DNA of 40,250 bases from Sphingorhabdus sp. (GCF_029865925.1 NZ_JARXAI010000050.1:1-40250); one strand, 5' to 3'. Counted from the stretch's first letter, positions 16,682 to 26,003 are shown. Notes: generated by a model from the letters alone, not told the origin. Numbers and translations are program-made.

Positions 16682-19126
16682 GTGGCGGAACTTCCCAAAA
16701 AAGCAAAAGTCGTCATCATCGGTGGCGGGGTCATTGGCTGCTCGATTGCCTATCATTTGACCAAGATTGGTTGGGACGATGTTGTCCTGTTGGAACGCAA
16801 GCAGTTAACCAGCGGAACAACATGGCACGCGGCAGGGCTTGTGGGGCAGCTGCGGCCGTCTATCAACATGACCAAGCTCGCCAAATATACGGGTGAACTG
16901 TATCGTGGGCTTGAGGCTGAGACCGGCCAGGCCACCGGCTACCGCCAGTGCGGTTCCATCTCAATGGCAACCAATCTCGAGCGGTTTGAGGAATTGAAGC
17001 GCAGCGCATCAATGGCCAAGGTGTTTGACTTGCCGGTTCATGTCGTGACGCCGGAAGAAATCAAAGACCTAGCGAATATCGTCAATGTCGATGACGTTGT
17101 AGGCGGAATCCACATCCCGAGCGATGGCTATGCCAATGCGGTTGATATCACGCAGGCGCTAGCCAAGGGCGCGCGCACAGGCGGCGCAAAAATCTTTGAA
17201 AACACAAAGGTCACAAAAATCCGGCACAATGGTGACCGTGTGACCGGTGTTGATACTGCGGAAGGTTCGATTGACGCCGACTATGTCGTGATTTGCGGTG
17301 GGATGTGGACTCGCGATTTAGCAGCCAGCGTGGGCGTGGCTGCGCCATTGCACGCGTGCGAACATTATTACGTGCTGTTTGAAGGTGTCGAGGGGATCGA
17401 CAACACACTCCCCGTGCTGCGCGATTATGATTATTGCGGCTATTATAAATATGACGCGGGCAAACTGCTTGTGGGCGCATTTGAACCTAATGCCCGACCA
17501 TGGGGTATGGACGGAATTTCGGAAGATTTCTGTTTTGACGAAATCGCAGGCAGCTTCGAACATTTCGAACCGCTTTTGCTGGATGCGATGCGCCGTGTGC
17601 CGGCGCTTGAAAAGGCAGGGATTCAAAAATTCTTCTGCGGCCCCGAGAGCTTCACGCCAGACGTGCGCTATCATCTTGGCGAGAGCGCTGAATTAAAAGG
17701 TTGCTTTGTCGCGGCTGGCCTCAATTCCATTGGCCTGCAATCTGCGGGTGGCGTGGGCAAGGTTATGGCCGACTGGATCCGCGATTGTATTCCGCCAGCA
17801 GACTTGTGGACTGTCGATATTCGTCGCAACATGCCTTTCCAGATTAACCGGAAATATTTGCGGGAACGCGTCACCGAGAGCCTCGGGCTTTTGTACGCAA
17901 CGCATTATCCGTTTAAGCAATATGAAACCGCGCGCGGTGTCCGGCGCTCTGCGATCCACGACCGGCTGGTTGCGGCAGGCGCGTGTCACGGGGAAGCTTA
18001 TGGTTGGGAGCGACCCAATTGGTATGGCGAAGCCGGCAGCACGCCAAAATATGAATATAGCTATGGCCGCCAGAACTGGTTTGAAGCCAATGCCGCAGAA
18101 TGCAAAGCTGTGCGGGAAGCTGTTGGCTTGTTTGACCAAAGCTCATTCGCCAAATTCCGTCTTGAAGGCCGTGATGCCATGGCTGTTCTCAACCGCGTTT
18201 GCGCTAATGATGTTGATGTTGCGCCGGGCAAGCTGGTCTATACCCAATGGTTGAATGAAAAAGGCGGGATTGAAGCCGATTTGACCGTCACGCGCTTGTC
18301 AGAAACCGCCTATTTGATCGTCACAGGGGCCGAGACCGAGATTAAGGATTTCAATTGGCTGAAACGCCATACCCCCGATGACGCGCATGCGGTCTTGACC
18401 AACGTATCGTCAGGCATGGGTGTTATTTCCATCATGGGACCGAATTCGCGCGAATTGCTTCAGTCGATTTGCCCCAATGATTTGTCGCACGAGGCGTTTC
18501 CATTTGCCACGTCGCAAGAAATCGAGCTTGGCTATGCCGTCGTTCGCGCATCGCGGATCACATATGTCGGGGAACTGGGTTGGGAATTGTATATCCCGAC
18601 CGAATTCATGACCGGCGTATATGACGAGATAGTCGCTGCGGGCGCGGCATTCGGCCTGAAGCATTGCGGCTACCATGCGCTCAATGCGCTGCGCATGGAA
18701 AAGGCTTATCGCCATTGGGGCCATGATATCACCGACGAGGATACGCCGCTGGAGGCTGGCTTGGGCTTTGCGGTAAAGATGGACAAGTTTGGCGGCTTCA
18801 TTGGCCGTGACGCTTTGGTTGCACAGAAAGAATCTGGCCTAAAGCAGCGCCTCGTGCAGTTTCTGTTAAAGTCATCCGAACCGATGCTTTACCATAATGA
18901 ACCCATTTGGCAGGGCGACCGGATTGCTGGATACATCCGTTCTGGCATGTACGCGCATACCCTCGGCGGTGCATGCGGGCTTGGGTATGTCGATGCCGCT
19001 GATGGTGCTGTGGTAGGATCAATTGGCGCTGATGACTATGAGATCGAGATTGCCGGTATCCGCTATCCGGTGACTGCATCGCTCAAACCATTATACGACC
19101 CCTCAAACGCCCGGATCAAAATATGA
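16682..19126 (+). CDS. FAD-dependent oxidoreductase/GcvT fusion, dimethylglycine/sarcosine-dehydrogenase-like (paralog 2)
   Basis: An 814-residue relative of the preceding protein with the same order of domains. The FAD loop is GGGVIG (14-19), and the likely covalent flavin site is His49 in GTTWHAAGLVGQLRPS. Unlike paralog 1 it keeps the conserved Asp of the folate domain (Asp533 in GGIEADLTV) and a standard LEAGLGFAV segment. The GTG start lies 5 bases after the previous stop, with GAAGGT upstream. Its stop overlaps the Rieske gene start (ATGA). It probably removes one methyl group from a secondary or tertiary methylamine and forms methylene-tetrahydrofolate. Dimethylglycine and sarcosine are the best-known family substrates, but neither is proven here. 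Confidence 0.9.
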   Translation: MAELPKKAKVVIIGGGVIGCSIAYHLTKIGWDDVVLLERKQLTSGTTWHAAGLVGQLRPSINMTKLAKYTGELYRGLEAETGQATGYRQCGSISMATNLERFEELKRSASMAKVFDLPVHVVTPEEIKDLANIVNVDDVVGGIHIPSDGYANAVDITQALAKGARTGGAKIFENTKVTKIRHNGDRVTGVDTAEGSIDADYVVICGGMWTRDLAASVGVAAPLHACEHYYVLFEGVEGIDNTLPVLRDYDYCGYYKYDAGKLLVGAFEPNARPWGMDGISEDFCFDEIAGSFEHFEPLLLDAMRRVPALEKAGIQKFFCGPESFTPDVRYHLGESAELKGCFVAAGLNSIGLQSAGGVGKVMADWIRDCIPPADLWTVDIRRNMPFQINRKYLRERVTESLGLLYATHYPFKQYETARGVRRSAIHDRLVAAGACHGEAYGWERPNWYGEAGSTPKYEYSYGRQNWFEANAAECKAVREAVGLFDQSSFAKFRLEGRDAMAVLNRVCANDVDVAPGKLVYTQWLNEKGGIEADLTVTRLSETAYLIVTGAETEIKDFNWLKRHTPDDAHAVLTNVSSGMGVISIMGPNSRELLQSICPNDLSHEAFPFATSQEIELGYAVVRASRITYVGELGWELYIPTEFMTGVYDEIVAAGAAFGLKHCGYHALNALRMEKAYRHWGHDITDEDTPLEAGLGFAVKMDKFGGFIGRDALVAQKESGLKQRLVQFLLKSSEPMLYHNEPIWQGDRIAGYIRSGMYAHTLGGACGLGYVDAADGAVVGSIGADDYEIEIAGIRYPVTASLKPLYDPSNARIKI

Positions 19127-20376
19127 CGACCGAAACACCGAATGCCACCATGCAACGGCTCGCCGCAAACACGCAGGTAGGGTATAGCTTTGATCAGGAA
19201 TTTTACGCCAGTGACACGGTGTTCAAGGCTGATTTCGACGAAATCATTAGCCAGAAATGGCTGCTTGCGGGCCATGTGTCTCGGATCCCGAACAAGGGTG
19301 ATTATTTCCTGTTTCGTGTTGGCAATGAACAGATCATCGTCATTCGCGAAAATGCAGATAGCGTTCGCGCCTTCTTCAACGTCTGCCGCCATCGTGGATC
19401 GACCATTTGTCAGTCGGAAAGCGGCAATGCCCCGCGCTTGGTCTGCCCCTATCACGCATGGACCTTCGGCCTTGATGGACGTTTGATTTCTGCGCGGCTT
19501 ATGCCCGAAGATTTCGACAAAGCGGAAAACAGCCTGTTCGCATGCCATATCCGCGTGTTCCACGGCCTGATCTTCATCAATATGAACGAGGATGAACCCG
19601 TTGATTTTGATGCGACCTTCGGCGACATGGGGGCAATTCTCGAATATCATGGCTTTGCCGAAGCACGCATTGCGCATGCAGGCAGCTATCCAACGACTGC
19701 AAACTGGAAGCTGGTCGTGGAGAATTTCTTTGAATGTTATCATTGCGTCCCTTCGCATCCGGAATTCTGCTCGATGCACGCATCGGAATCGATCGTCGCC
19801 GTAGGCGCAGGACCAAGTTCTGGCCCAGCGGATGCGATCGCCAGCTTTACACCTAAGTTAGAGGCTTGGGAGGCAAGTGCCGCAGCTTCGGGCCGGCCAA
19901 TCGGTAATATTGACGACGCGGCCGACAGCAGCCACCTGCGCCTGCTGATGCAACGGATGAACAAGGATGGCTGGGCCTCGGAAACACAAGATGGCTCCGC
20001 GCCCGCACCGCTGATGGGCAAACGGACGACAGCAGATGGCGGGCGGATGCATTTAAGCTTCAGCCCATTTAGCCAGATTGTTGCAGACGATCATTTCGCA
20101 ATATTGTTCCTGTTTACGCCGCGCGGCGCACTGGAGACCGATGTGGAGATGATTTGGCTGGTTGACGGCCGCGCGACTGAGGCTGAAGTTGACATTGAAA
20201 AGATGATCTGGGGCTATCACGCCACGACCACGCAGGACAAAGTCATCACTGAAAACAATCAGGCAGGGATTATGTCGAGCCGTTATCGGCCTGGTCGATA
20301 TTCCGAACAGGAAGGCAGCGTGCTTAACTTCCAGAAATGGTATCTGAACCAGTTTGGGCTGGCACGCGCCGAATGA
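19123..20376 (+). CDS. Rieske non-heme iron oxygenase, betaine-demethylase-like
   Basis: The 417-residue catalytic subunit of a Rieske oxygenase. The [2Fe-2S] cluster site is CRH (Cys88, His90) and CPYH (Cys108, His111), 17 residues apart. The mononuclear iron region is NFFECYHCVPSHPEF, with Glu204, His207 and His212. The N-terminal part (YASDTVFKADFDEIISQKWLLAGHVSRIPNKGDYF) and the ECYHC motif resemble glycine-betaine and stachydrine demethylases more than aromatic-ring dioxygenases. The gene overlaps the preceding demethylase and the next oxidoreductase by 4 bases each (ATGA), so all are translated together. No ferredoxin or ferredoxin reductase is encoded in the window, so electrons must come from elsewhere. 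It likely performs the first demethylation of a quaternary amine. Confidence 0.88.
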   Translation: MTTETPNATMQRLAANTQVGYSFDQEFYASDTVFKADFDEIISQKWLLAGHVSRIPNKGDYFLFRVGNEQIIVIRENADSVRAFFNVCRHRGSTICQSESGNAPRLVCPYHAWTFGLDGRLISARLMPEDFDKAENSLFACHIRVFHGLIFINMNEDEPVDFDATFGDMGAILEYHGFAEARIAHAGSYPTTANWKLVVENFFECYHCVPSHPEFCSMHASESIVAVGAGPSSGPADAIASFTPKLEAWEASAAASGRPIGNIDDAADSSHLRLLMQRMNKDGWASETQDGSAPAPLMGKRTTADGGRMHLSFSPFSQIVADDHFAILFLFTPRGALETDVEMIWLVDGRATEAEVDIEKMIWGYHATTTQDKVITENNQAGIMSSRYRPGRYSEQEGSVLNFQKWYLNQFGLARAE

Positions 20377-21443
20377 CCATCGCCGCCAATATGCGCGCGG
20401 TCCTGCTGACCGGCCATGGCGGCTATGACAGGCTCGACTTTCGCGATGACGTGCCCGTGCCAAAACCGGGCGCGGACGATGTCTTGATCCGCGTTGCTGC
20501 GGCAGGCGTCAATAATACTGATATCAACACGCGTATCGGTTGGTATTCCAAATCGGTTGCAGAGGCGACGGACGCGGGGGCGGTATCGGGTATAGAAGGC
20601 GCCGGTGACGATGGCTGGTCAGGCGCGGCTTTTCATTTCCCGCGTATACAGGGTGCAGACGCCTGCGGGCATATTGTGGCAGTGGGCCAAAATATAAATC
20701 CCGCGCGTATAGGTGAGCGGGTATTGGTCGAACCTGTCTTTCACGGGGCGAGCCGTTTTGACATTCTGTACTTCGGTTCCGAAGTCGATGGCGGGTTTGC
20801 AGATTACACCTGCGTCCCGTCACTGCATTCCCACCGCGTTGAATCGGGGCTTTCCGACATTGAATTGGCAAGTTTTCCTTGTGCTTATGGCACCGCCGAA
20901 AACATCCTGACGCGGATTAATGTGCAGGCGGGCGAGCGTGTTCTGATTACCGGGGCATCGGGCGGCGTTGGCTCTGCTGCCGTTCAACTTGCAAAACGGC
21001 GCGGCGCCGAAGTCATTGCGATGGCGTCGGATACAAAGGCCGAGAGCGTGCGCGCGCTTGGTGCGTCTCAGGTTATTCCCCGCGATGCTGACCTTGCCGC
21101 CTTGTTTCGGCCGGAGCATTTTGATGCCGCCGTCGATATCGTCGGTGGGCCGCAGTTCGGCGAGATCTTGAATGTCCTCAAACGGGGCGGCCGCTATGGC
21201 GTCTCGGGGGCTATTTCCGGACCAATTGTCGATCTTGATCTTCGGACGCTGTATCTCAAGGACTTACGGCTGATCGGTTGCACGGTGTTAGAGCCAGACG
21301 TGTTCGCAAATCTCGTTTCGTACATTGAGCGTGACGAAATCCAACCGGTTGTCGCTGCGGTCTATGACATATCCGACATCGTTAAAGCCCAAGAGGCGTT
21401 TTTGACGAAGCAGCATGTGGGAAAAATCGTCTTGTCGCTTTAG
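20373..21443 (+). CDS. MDR-family oxidoreductase (zinc-independent, quinone-reductase-like)
   Basis: A 356-residue medium-chain dehydrogenase/reductase with a GroES-like N-terminal domain and a Rossmann cofactor domain (ITGASGGVGSAAVQLAKRRGAEV). The catalytic-zinc cysteine is absent: the position holds GVNNTDINTR, as in quinone reductases and other zinc-free members. The ATG at 20373 overlaps the Rieske stop (ATGA); a further upstream frame inside the Rieske gene was not used. At its 3' end it overlaps the convergent aminotransferase by 4 bases. Its place as last gene of the demethylation operon suggests it handles a product such as an aldehyde or enal, or supplies reducing power, but neither is shown. 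Confidence 0.87.
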   Translation: MTIAANMRAVLLTGHGGYDRLDFRDDVPVPKPGADDVLIRVAAAGVNNTDINTRIGWYSKSVAEATDAGAVSGIEGAGDDGWSGAAFHFPRIQGADACGHIVAVGQNINPARIGERVLVEPVFHGASRFDILYFGSEVDGGFADYTCVPSLHSHRVESGLSDIELASFPCAYGTAENILTRINVQAGERVLITGASGGVGSAAVQLAKRRGAEVIAMASDTKAESVRALGASQVIPRDADLAALFRPEHFDAAVDIVGGPQFGEILNVLKRGGRYGVSGAISGPIVDLDLRTLYLKDLRLIGCTVLEPDVFANLVSYIERDEIQPVVAAVYDISDIVKAQEAFLTKQHVGKIVLSL

Positions 21444-22756
21444 TCGACGGTTTCGATCAACTCACCAATGCGCCCGACAATCTCATCGATATGCGTTTTT
21501 CGCAGAATGAGTGGCGGCGACAGGGCAATGATGTCTCCAGTGGCGCGGACCAACAGGCCATTGTCAAAACATTTGTGGAATAGCTGCATGCCCCTTTTGC
21601 CAACGCCGTCGGAATGCGGCGCGAGCTCTATAGCCGCAACGATTCCCATGTTGCGGATGTCGATTATGTGTCGCTTGCCTTTCAGGCTGTGCACCGCGTC
21701 CTGCCAATAGCCGTGAAGCGAGCTGGCATGCTCAAAGATACCCTCCGACTTGTAGAGGTCTAAAGTCGCAAGGCCTGCTGCTGCGGCCAAGGGGTGGCCC
21801 GAATATGTATATCCGTGGAACAATTCGATGCCATCGGGGCCGCCTTCGACAACACCGTCGTGGATATGGCGGCTAATGGCGACAGCGCCCATGGGCACTG
21901 CGGCATTCGTCAGACCCTTTGCCATTGTTATGATATCGGGCGTCACGCCCAGCGTTTCAGATGCCGTTGCGCCGCCGACACGACCAAAGCCGGTGATCAC
22001 TTCGTCAAAGATAAGAAGGATGCCGTGTTTGCGGGTAATCTCGCGCAGCTTTTCGAGATAGCCGATGGGCGGAACCAGGACGCCCGTTGACCCAGCCATC
22101 GGTTCTACAATGACAGCCGCAATGGTCTCTGCGCCATGCAGCGCAACGATAGCCTCAAGATTATCCGCCAAATGTCCACCCCATTCGGGCCGGCCCATCG
22201 TAAAGGCGTTATGCTCGAGATTATGGGTGTGTGGAAGGTGGTCGACGCCTGTCAACAAGTTGCCAAATTGCCGACGGTTGTTGACGATGCCGCCAACCGA
22301 AATGCCACCAAAGCCAACGCCACTATAGCCGCGTTCCCGCCCGATCAGGCGCGTGCGGGTGCCTTGTCCAATCGCGCGTTGGTAAGCCAGCGCAATTTTA
22401 AGTGCGGTATCAACCGATTCGGAACCTGAATTGGTAAAAAATATGCGGTCTAGGCCTTCAGGCATCAGCGCCGCTATGCGGGAAGCCAGTTCAAACGCGA
22501 GCGGGTGTCCCAACTGGAACGGCGGAGCATAATCCAGTTCCGCAGCACATTTTTGGATAGCTTCAACAATTGGGGCGCGGCAGTGGCCAGCGTTAACCGC
22601 CCAAAGTCCGGCCGTGCCGTCGAGTATCTGTCGTCCATCATCGCTGGTGTAATGCATGTCCTTGGCAGATTTAAGCTGACGCGGGGTGGTCTTGAAAGCC
22701 CGGTTTGCCGTGAACGGCATCCATAATGCGGCAAGGGGGTCATTTTCCAAATTCAT
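21440..22756 (-). CDS. Class III aminotransferase, beta-alanine:pyruvate type
   Basis: A 438-residue PLP-dependent enzyme that moves an omega-amino group from a donor such as beta-alanine to pyruvate. It is close in sequence to the well-studied omega-amino acid:pyruvate transaminase of Pseudomonas. Visible features are the LWMPFTANRAF N-terminus, GSES (111-114) for phosphate binding, the VDHLPHTHN segment, IFDEVITGFGR with Asp251, and the PLP lysine Lys280 in TMAKGLTN. It runs in the same direction as the Lrp gene 121 bases upstream, which probably controls it. The 3' end overlaps the convergent MDR gene. It may produce or use beta-alanine, or another omega-amino acid. Confidence 0.9.
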   Translation of the reverse strand: MNLENDPLAALWMPFTANRAFKTTPRQLKSAKDMHYTSDDGRQILDGTAGLWAVNAGHCRAPIVEAIQKCAAELDYAPPFQLGHPLAFELASRIAALMPEGLDRIFFTNSGSESVDTALKIALAYQRAIGQGTRTRLIGRERGYSGVGFGGISVGGIVNNRRQFGNLLTGVDHLPHTHNLEHNAFTMGRPEWGGHLADNLEAIVALHGAETIAAVIVEPMAGSTGVLVPPIGYLEKLREITRKHGILLIFDEVITGFGRVGGATASETLGVTPDIITMAKGLTNAAVPMGAVAISRHIHDGVVEGGPDGIELFHGYTYSGHPLAAAAGLATLDLYKSEGIFEHASSLHGYWQDAVHSLKGKRHIIDIRNMGIVAAIELAPHSDGVGKRGMQLFHKCFDNGLLVRATGDIIALSPPLILRKTHIDEIVGRIGELIETVD

Positions 22757-22877
22757 AACTTCACTCCACCAACTCGTTTGGGTGCTTATGCGACTGAAAG
22801 GCTGTCATTCTCGATTGAAAAGATTGTTGTGTCCGGAAAAATTTTATGGGGATATCGCATGTTGAAAAATTGCCCGC

Positions 22878-23360
22878 TCATTGCTTTGGTAACAGCGTCG
22901 GAACGGACGTTTTGTAGATGACGGGCCTTAACGCAAAGCTTGTAGTCACATTGGCGACACCCTTTACGCGCGTCAGTCTGTGGCGCAGAAAATCCTCAAA
23001 CTGGGTCAGAGATGCGACCAATATACGCAGCTGATAATCTGCCTCACCTGTCATCAGGTAACATTCCATGACTTCTGGAAAGCCGGCAACCGCCGTTTCG
23101 AATTCTTCCAGATGGCGATCATCCTGCTGATCCAAACGCACGCGCACAAATGCCGTGACCGATATACCCATTTTATCTGGATCAACCAAAGCCACATAGC
23201 GTGATATGGTGCCGTCGGCCTCCAGCTGACGAACCCGCCGCAGGCAAGGACTGGGCGACAGGCCGACCCGTTCGGACAGCTCCTGATTGGACATGCGCCC
23301 ATCCGATTGAAGACAATCGATGATTTTGCGGTCAATCGTATCAATGAAATTTTTTGGCAT
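22878..23360 (-). CDS. Lrp/AsnC-family transcriptional regulator
   Basis: A 160-residue leucine-responsive-type regulator with an N-terminal helix-turn-helix (about 14-45, SDGRMSNQELSERVGLSPSP) and a C-terminal ligand-binding RAM domain (VMECYLMTGEADYQLRILV). It is the normal length for the family. It lies upstream of and in line with the aminotransferase, and divergent from the E1-like enzyme with a 126-base AT-rich region between. Regulation of both neighbours by an amino acid is the expected role. Its start codon lies inside one of two GGCATAAT repeats, so it may repress itself. Confidence 0.93.
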   Translation of the reverse strand: MPKNFIDTIDRKIIDCLQSDGRMSNQELSERVGLSPSPCLRRVRQLEADGTISRYVALVDPDKMGISVTAFVRVRLDQQDDRHLEEFETAVAGFPEVMECYLMTGEADYQLRILVASLTQFEDFLRHRLTRVKGVANVTTSFALRPVIYKTSVPTLLPKQ

Positions 23361-23425
23361 AATGTTTATATATATCTATAAAATTAGGCATAATCTATCA
23401 AAATAATGACATATATCCCTATAAT
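23356..23425. promoter_or_regulatory. Lrp/E1 divergent control region with GGCATAAT repeats and a TATAAT -10
   Basis: The whole spacer (23361-23486) is AT-rich. The 8-mer GGCATAAT occurs at 23356-23363 and 23387-23394, 31 bases apart (three helical turns), the first copy covering the regulator's start codon. A perfect -10 box TATAAT for the + strand gene is at 23420-23425, but no good -35 precedes it, suggesting an activator. On the - strand a TTGATA -35-like box lies at 23396-23401. Binding by the Lrp protein is inferred, not shown. Confidence 0.5.
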
Positions 23426-23486
23426 ACGCAAGGACATGCTCAAGTGCGTTGGCTAGACTGCAGCCTTCACTGAAGCGAAAAAAACA

Positions 23487-25829
23487 ATGACCAATATTGT
23501 GGCAGACACGCGCGAAGAAAAAATAGCTGCAATCGAAACGCTTGACGCGAGGCTACGTTGGCTTTCGTCGTGGATTGTGCACAACGCCAACCATATCCGA
23601 CCCAAGCGTGATGGGCTGAAGGTCGGCGGGCATCAAGCCAGTTGCGCTTCGATGACTGCGATTATGGCCGCATTATATTTTCACGCACTTCGCCCGCAGG
23701 ACAAGGTTTCAGTCAAGCCGCATGCCGGGCCCGTGCTTCAGGCCATCCATTATCTACTTGGCAACCAGTCGCTTGCGCAATTGCAGCAGTTTCGTGCGCT
23801 CGGCGGCGCGCAAAGCTATCCGTCGCGCACCAAGGACAAAATTCCGGTCGATTTTTCGACAGGCTCGGTTGGGTTGGGCGTCGCAATCACTGCCTTTTCC
23901 AGCTTAGTTCAGGACTATTTGATTGCGCACGGTTCGATAGACGAAACCAATGCAGGGCGCATGATATCGTTGATGGGCGATGCCGAACTTGACGAAGGCA
24001 ATATCTACGAATGTCTGATCGAAGGGTATAAGCATGACATTCGGAACTGCTGGTGGGTGGTCGATTACAATCGCCAATCGCTTGACAGCACGACTGCTGA
24101 TCGCATGTTTAGGCGTTTTGACGATATATTTGAAACCACGGGATGGCGGGTAATCACGTTAAAGCACGGCAAGCTGCAACGCGCCGCTTTCGCCCGGCCT
24201 GGCGGAAAATCGCTTGAAGACTGGATTGAAAATTGTCCCAATGCCGAGTTCGCGGTGCTCACCTATCAAGGCGGTGCGGCGTGGCGCGCGCGATTGTATG
24301 CAGACATTGGGGGCAAGCCGCATGTAAAAAAACTGCTCGATAGTTTTGATGACGACGGTCTGGCCGCGTTGATGACCAACCTTGGTGGCCATTGCATCGA
24401 GTCATTGATGGATGCCTTTGACAGCGCTGACGATGAACGACCGACCTTATTTATTGCATATACGGTCAAAGGCTATGGATTGCCGCTCGCTGGACATAAG
24501 GACAATCATTCGGGGATGATGAATCCGGCCCAGATTGGTAAGCTTCGCACCACGATGGGTATCGAAACAGGGGAAGAATGGGAACCATTTGCTGGCCTCG
24601 GCGGTAATATGGCGGCGAAGCTCAAAAATTTCATTGGGAGCGGCGTGCTTGCCGCCAAACCGGCTGAACCGGTCGCGGACTATATACCGGTGCCTGCCCG
24701 TTTGGCGGTACCGTCGGGTGACGTGCAATCTACGCAGGCGGCATTCGGTCACGTACTTCTTGATCTTGCCAAATCTTCCGAAGCACTGGCCGACCGGATT
24801 GTAACCACTGCACCCGACGTGACGCAAACAACCAATCTGGGTGGTTTCGTGAACCAGCGCGGGCTATTTCGAAGGTCCGACGTGGCCGATTTATTTCGCG
24901 AGGCCAAAATTCCGTCGGCGCAAAAATGGGCCGCACATGCCGCGGGCCAACATATTGAACTTGGCATCGCAGAAAATAACTTCTTCCTTTTGCTGACATC
25001 GCTTGGCCTTGCCGCACCGCATTTTGGTACGCGCCTTATTCCGGTGGGTACGGTTTATGATCCGTTCATCGCGCGCGGACTGGATGCGCTGAATTATGGT
25101 TGCTATTCGGATGCGCGTTTTCTGCTGGTCGGAACGCCGTCGGGTTTGACTTTGGGCCCAGAGGGGGGCGTCCACCAGTCGATTAACACACCACTCATCG
25201 GTATGGGGCAGCCGGGCCTGGCCTATTTCGAACCCGCTTATGCCGATGAAGTTGCCCTGTTTATGCGTTGGGCGTTTGAACATCTGCAAATGCCCGACGG
25301 GAGCTCTGTGTATCTGCGATTGAGCACACGCCAGGTGCCGCAAGTGGAGCGGGCCAACACCGATTGGGAGGCGGATGCCCTTAAGGGTGGATATTGGTTG
25401 CGTAGACCGGCAACAGGCGCTGAGGCGGCTATTGCATTTACCGGTGCCATCGCACCTGAGGTGCTGGCGGCGTACGATCAATTGCTGGATGATATTCCGG
25501 GTTTAGGCGTCCTGAACGTTACATCACCAGATGTGCTGCATCGTGAATGGTCCGCAAGCAAAGCCGCGCGCTGGACCGACAAAAACCCGCAAACCTGTCA
25601 TGCAGAGGATCTCCTGTCCGTGCTGGCACCTGACGCGGGCATAGTAACCGTGATTGACGGTTCGCCCGGCGCACTGTCTTGGCTCGGCAGCGTCCAAGGC
25701 ATGCGGGTAAGTCCGCTTGGCACCGACCGTTTTGGCCAGACCGGTGATTTACCCGACCTTTACGCTAAGTATAGGCTCGATTCTGTTGCGATTATTGATG
25801 CAATGGCCGAGTTGTTTCTGAAAAGATAA
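23487..25829 (+). CDS. Transketolase-like / homodimeric 2-oxoacid dehydrogenase E1-like protein
   Basis: A 780-residue thiamine-diphosphate enzyme resembling the E1 of homodimeric pyruvate dehydrogenase (AceE), somewhat shorter than the roughly 890-residue norm. The TPP motif starts at GDAELDEG (164-171) with Asn195 in DYNRQSLD. N-terminal DGLKVGGHQASCASM and KPHAGPV, and the later IELGIAENNFF, match AceE-like transketolase folds. It has no lipoyl domain, and no E2 or E3 gene lies nearby, so it may use the cell's pyruvate dehydrogenase core or act alone. It is divergent from an Lrp regulator, as in the mdeR-mdeB arrangement of Pseudomonas, where MdeB acts on 2-oxobutyrate. The substrate here is unknown. 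Confidence 0.85.
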   Translation: MTNIVADTREEKIAAIETLDARLRWLSSWIVHNANHIRPKRDGLKVGGHQASCASMTAIMAALYFHALRPQDKVSVKPHAGPVLQAIHYLLGNQSLAQLQQFRALGGAQSYPSRTKDKIPVDFSTGSVGLGVAITAFSSLVQDYLIAHGSIDETNAGRMISLMGDAELDEGNIYECLIEGYKHDIRNCWWVVDYNRQSLDSTTADRMFRRFDDIFETTGWRVITLKHGKLQRAAFARPGGKSLEDWIENCPNAEFAVLTYQGGAAWRARLYADIGGKPHVKKLLDSFDDDGLAALMTNLGGHCIESLMDAFDSADDERPTLFIAYTVKGYGLPLAGHKDNHSGMMNPAQIGKLRTTMGIETGEEWEPFAGLGGNMAAKLKNFIGSGVLAAKPAEPVADYIPVPARLAVPSGDVQSTQAAFGHVLLDLAKSSEALADRIVTTAPDVTQTTNLGGFVNQRGLFRRSDVADLFREAKIPSAQKWAAHAAGQHIELGIAENNFFLLLTSLGLAAPHFGTRLIPVGTVYDPFIARGLDALNYGCYSDARFLLVGTPSGLTLGPEGGVHQSINTPLIGMGQPGLAYFEPAYADEVALFMRWAFEHLQMPDGSSVYLRLSTRQVPQVERANTDWEADALKGGYWLRRPATGAEAAIAFTGAIAPEVLAAYDQLLDDIPGLGVLNVTSPDVLHREWSASKAARWTDKNPQTCHAEDLLSVLAPDAGIVTVIDGSPGALSWLGSVQGMRVSPLGTDRFGQTGDLPDLYAKYRLDSVAIIDAMAELFLKR

Positions 25830-26003
25830 GCAAGGCTGCGAAAAATATCGTAGATATGCCGCTAATTCTGCATAAGCTCGCGCCGCCCCGCAATCCGAAA
25901 GCGCTGCAGACCATATCTCAAAGCATGGCCCACGATAGTCCCACGCAGCAGGCTGAGTTGGGGCCTTCCTGAAGGAGACGGTTTCACGGTAAGGGCGAAA
26001 CTC
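25830..26003. other. Intergenic spacer with no recognised gene
   Basis: 174 bases between the E1-like gene and tRNA-Thr. A small ATATC/GATAT inverted repeat (about 25847-25859) without a T run is the only structure noticed. No RNA gene or clear terminator was found. Confidence 0.5.

Noticed and set aside
6081-20376. A single choline-to-glycine pathway spanning GMC, ALDH, Rieske and the two demethylases
   Set aside because: The GMC and ALDH proteins lack clear choline or betaine-aldehyde hallmarks and sit in another operon with an enolase-family enzyme, so one joint pathway is not supported.
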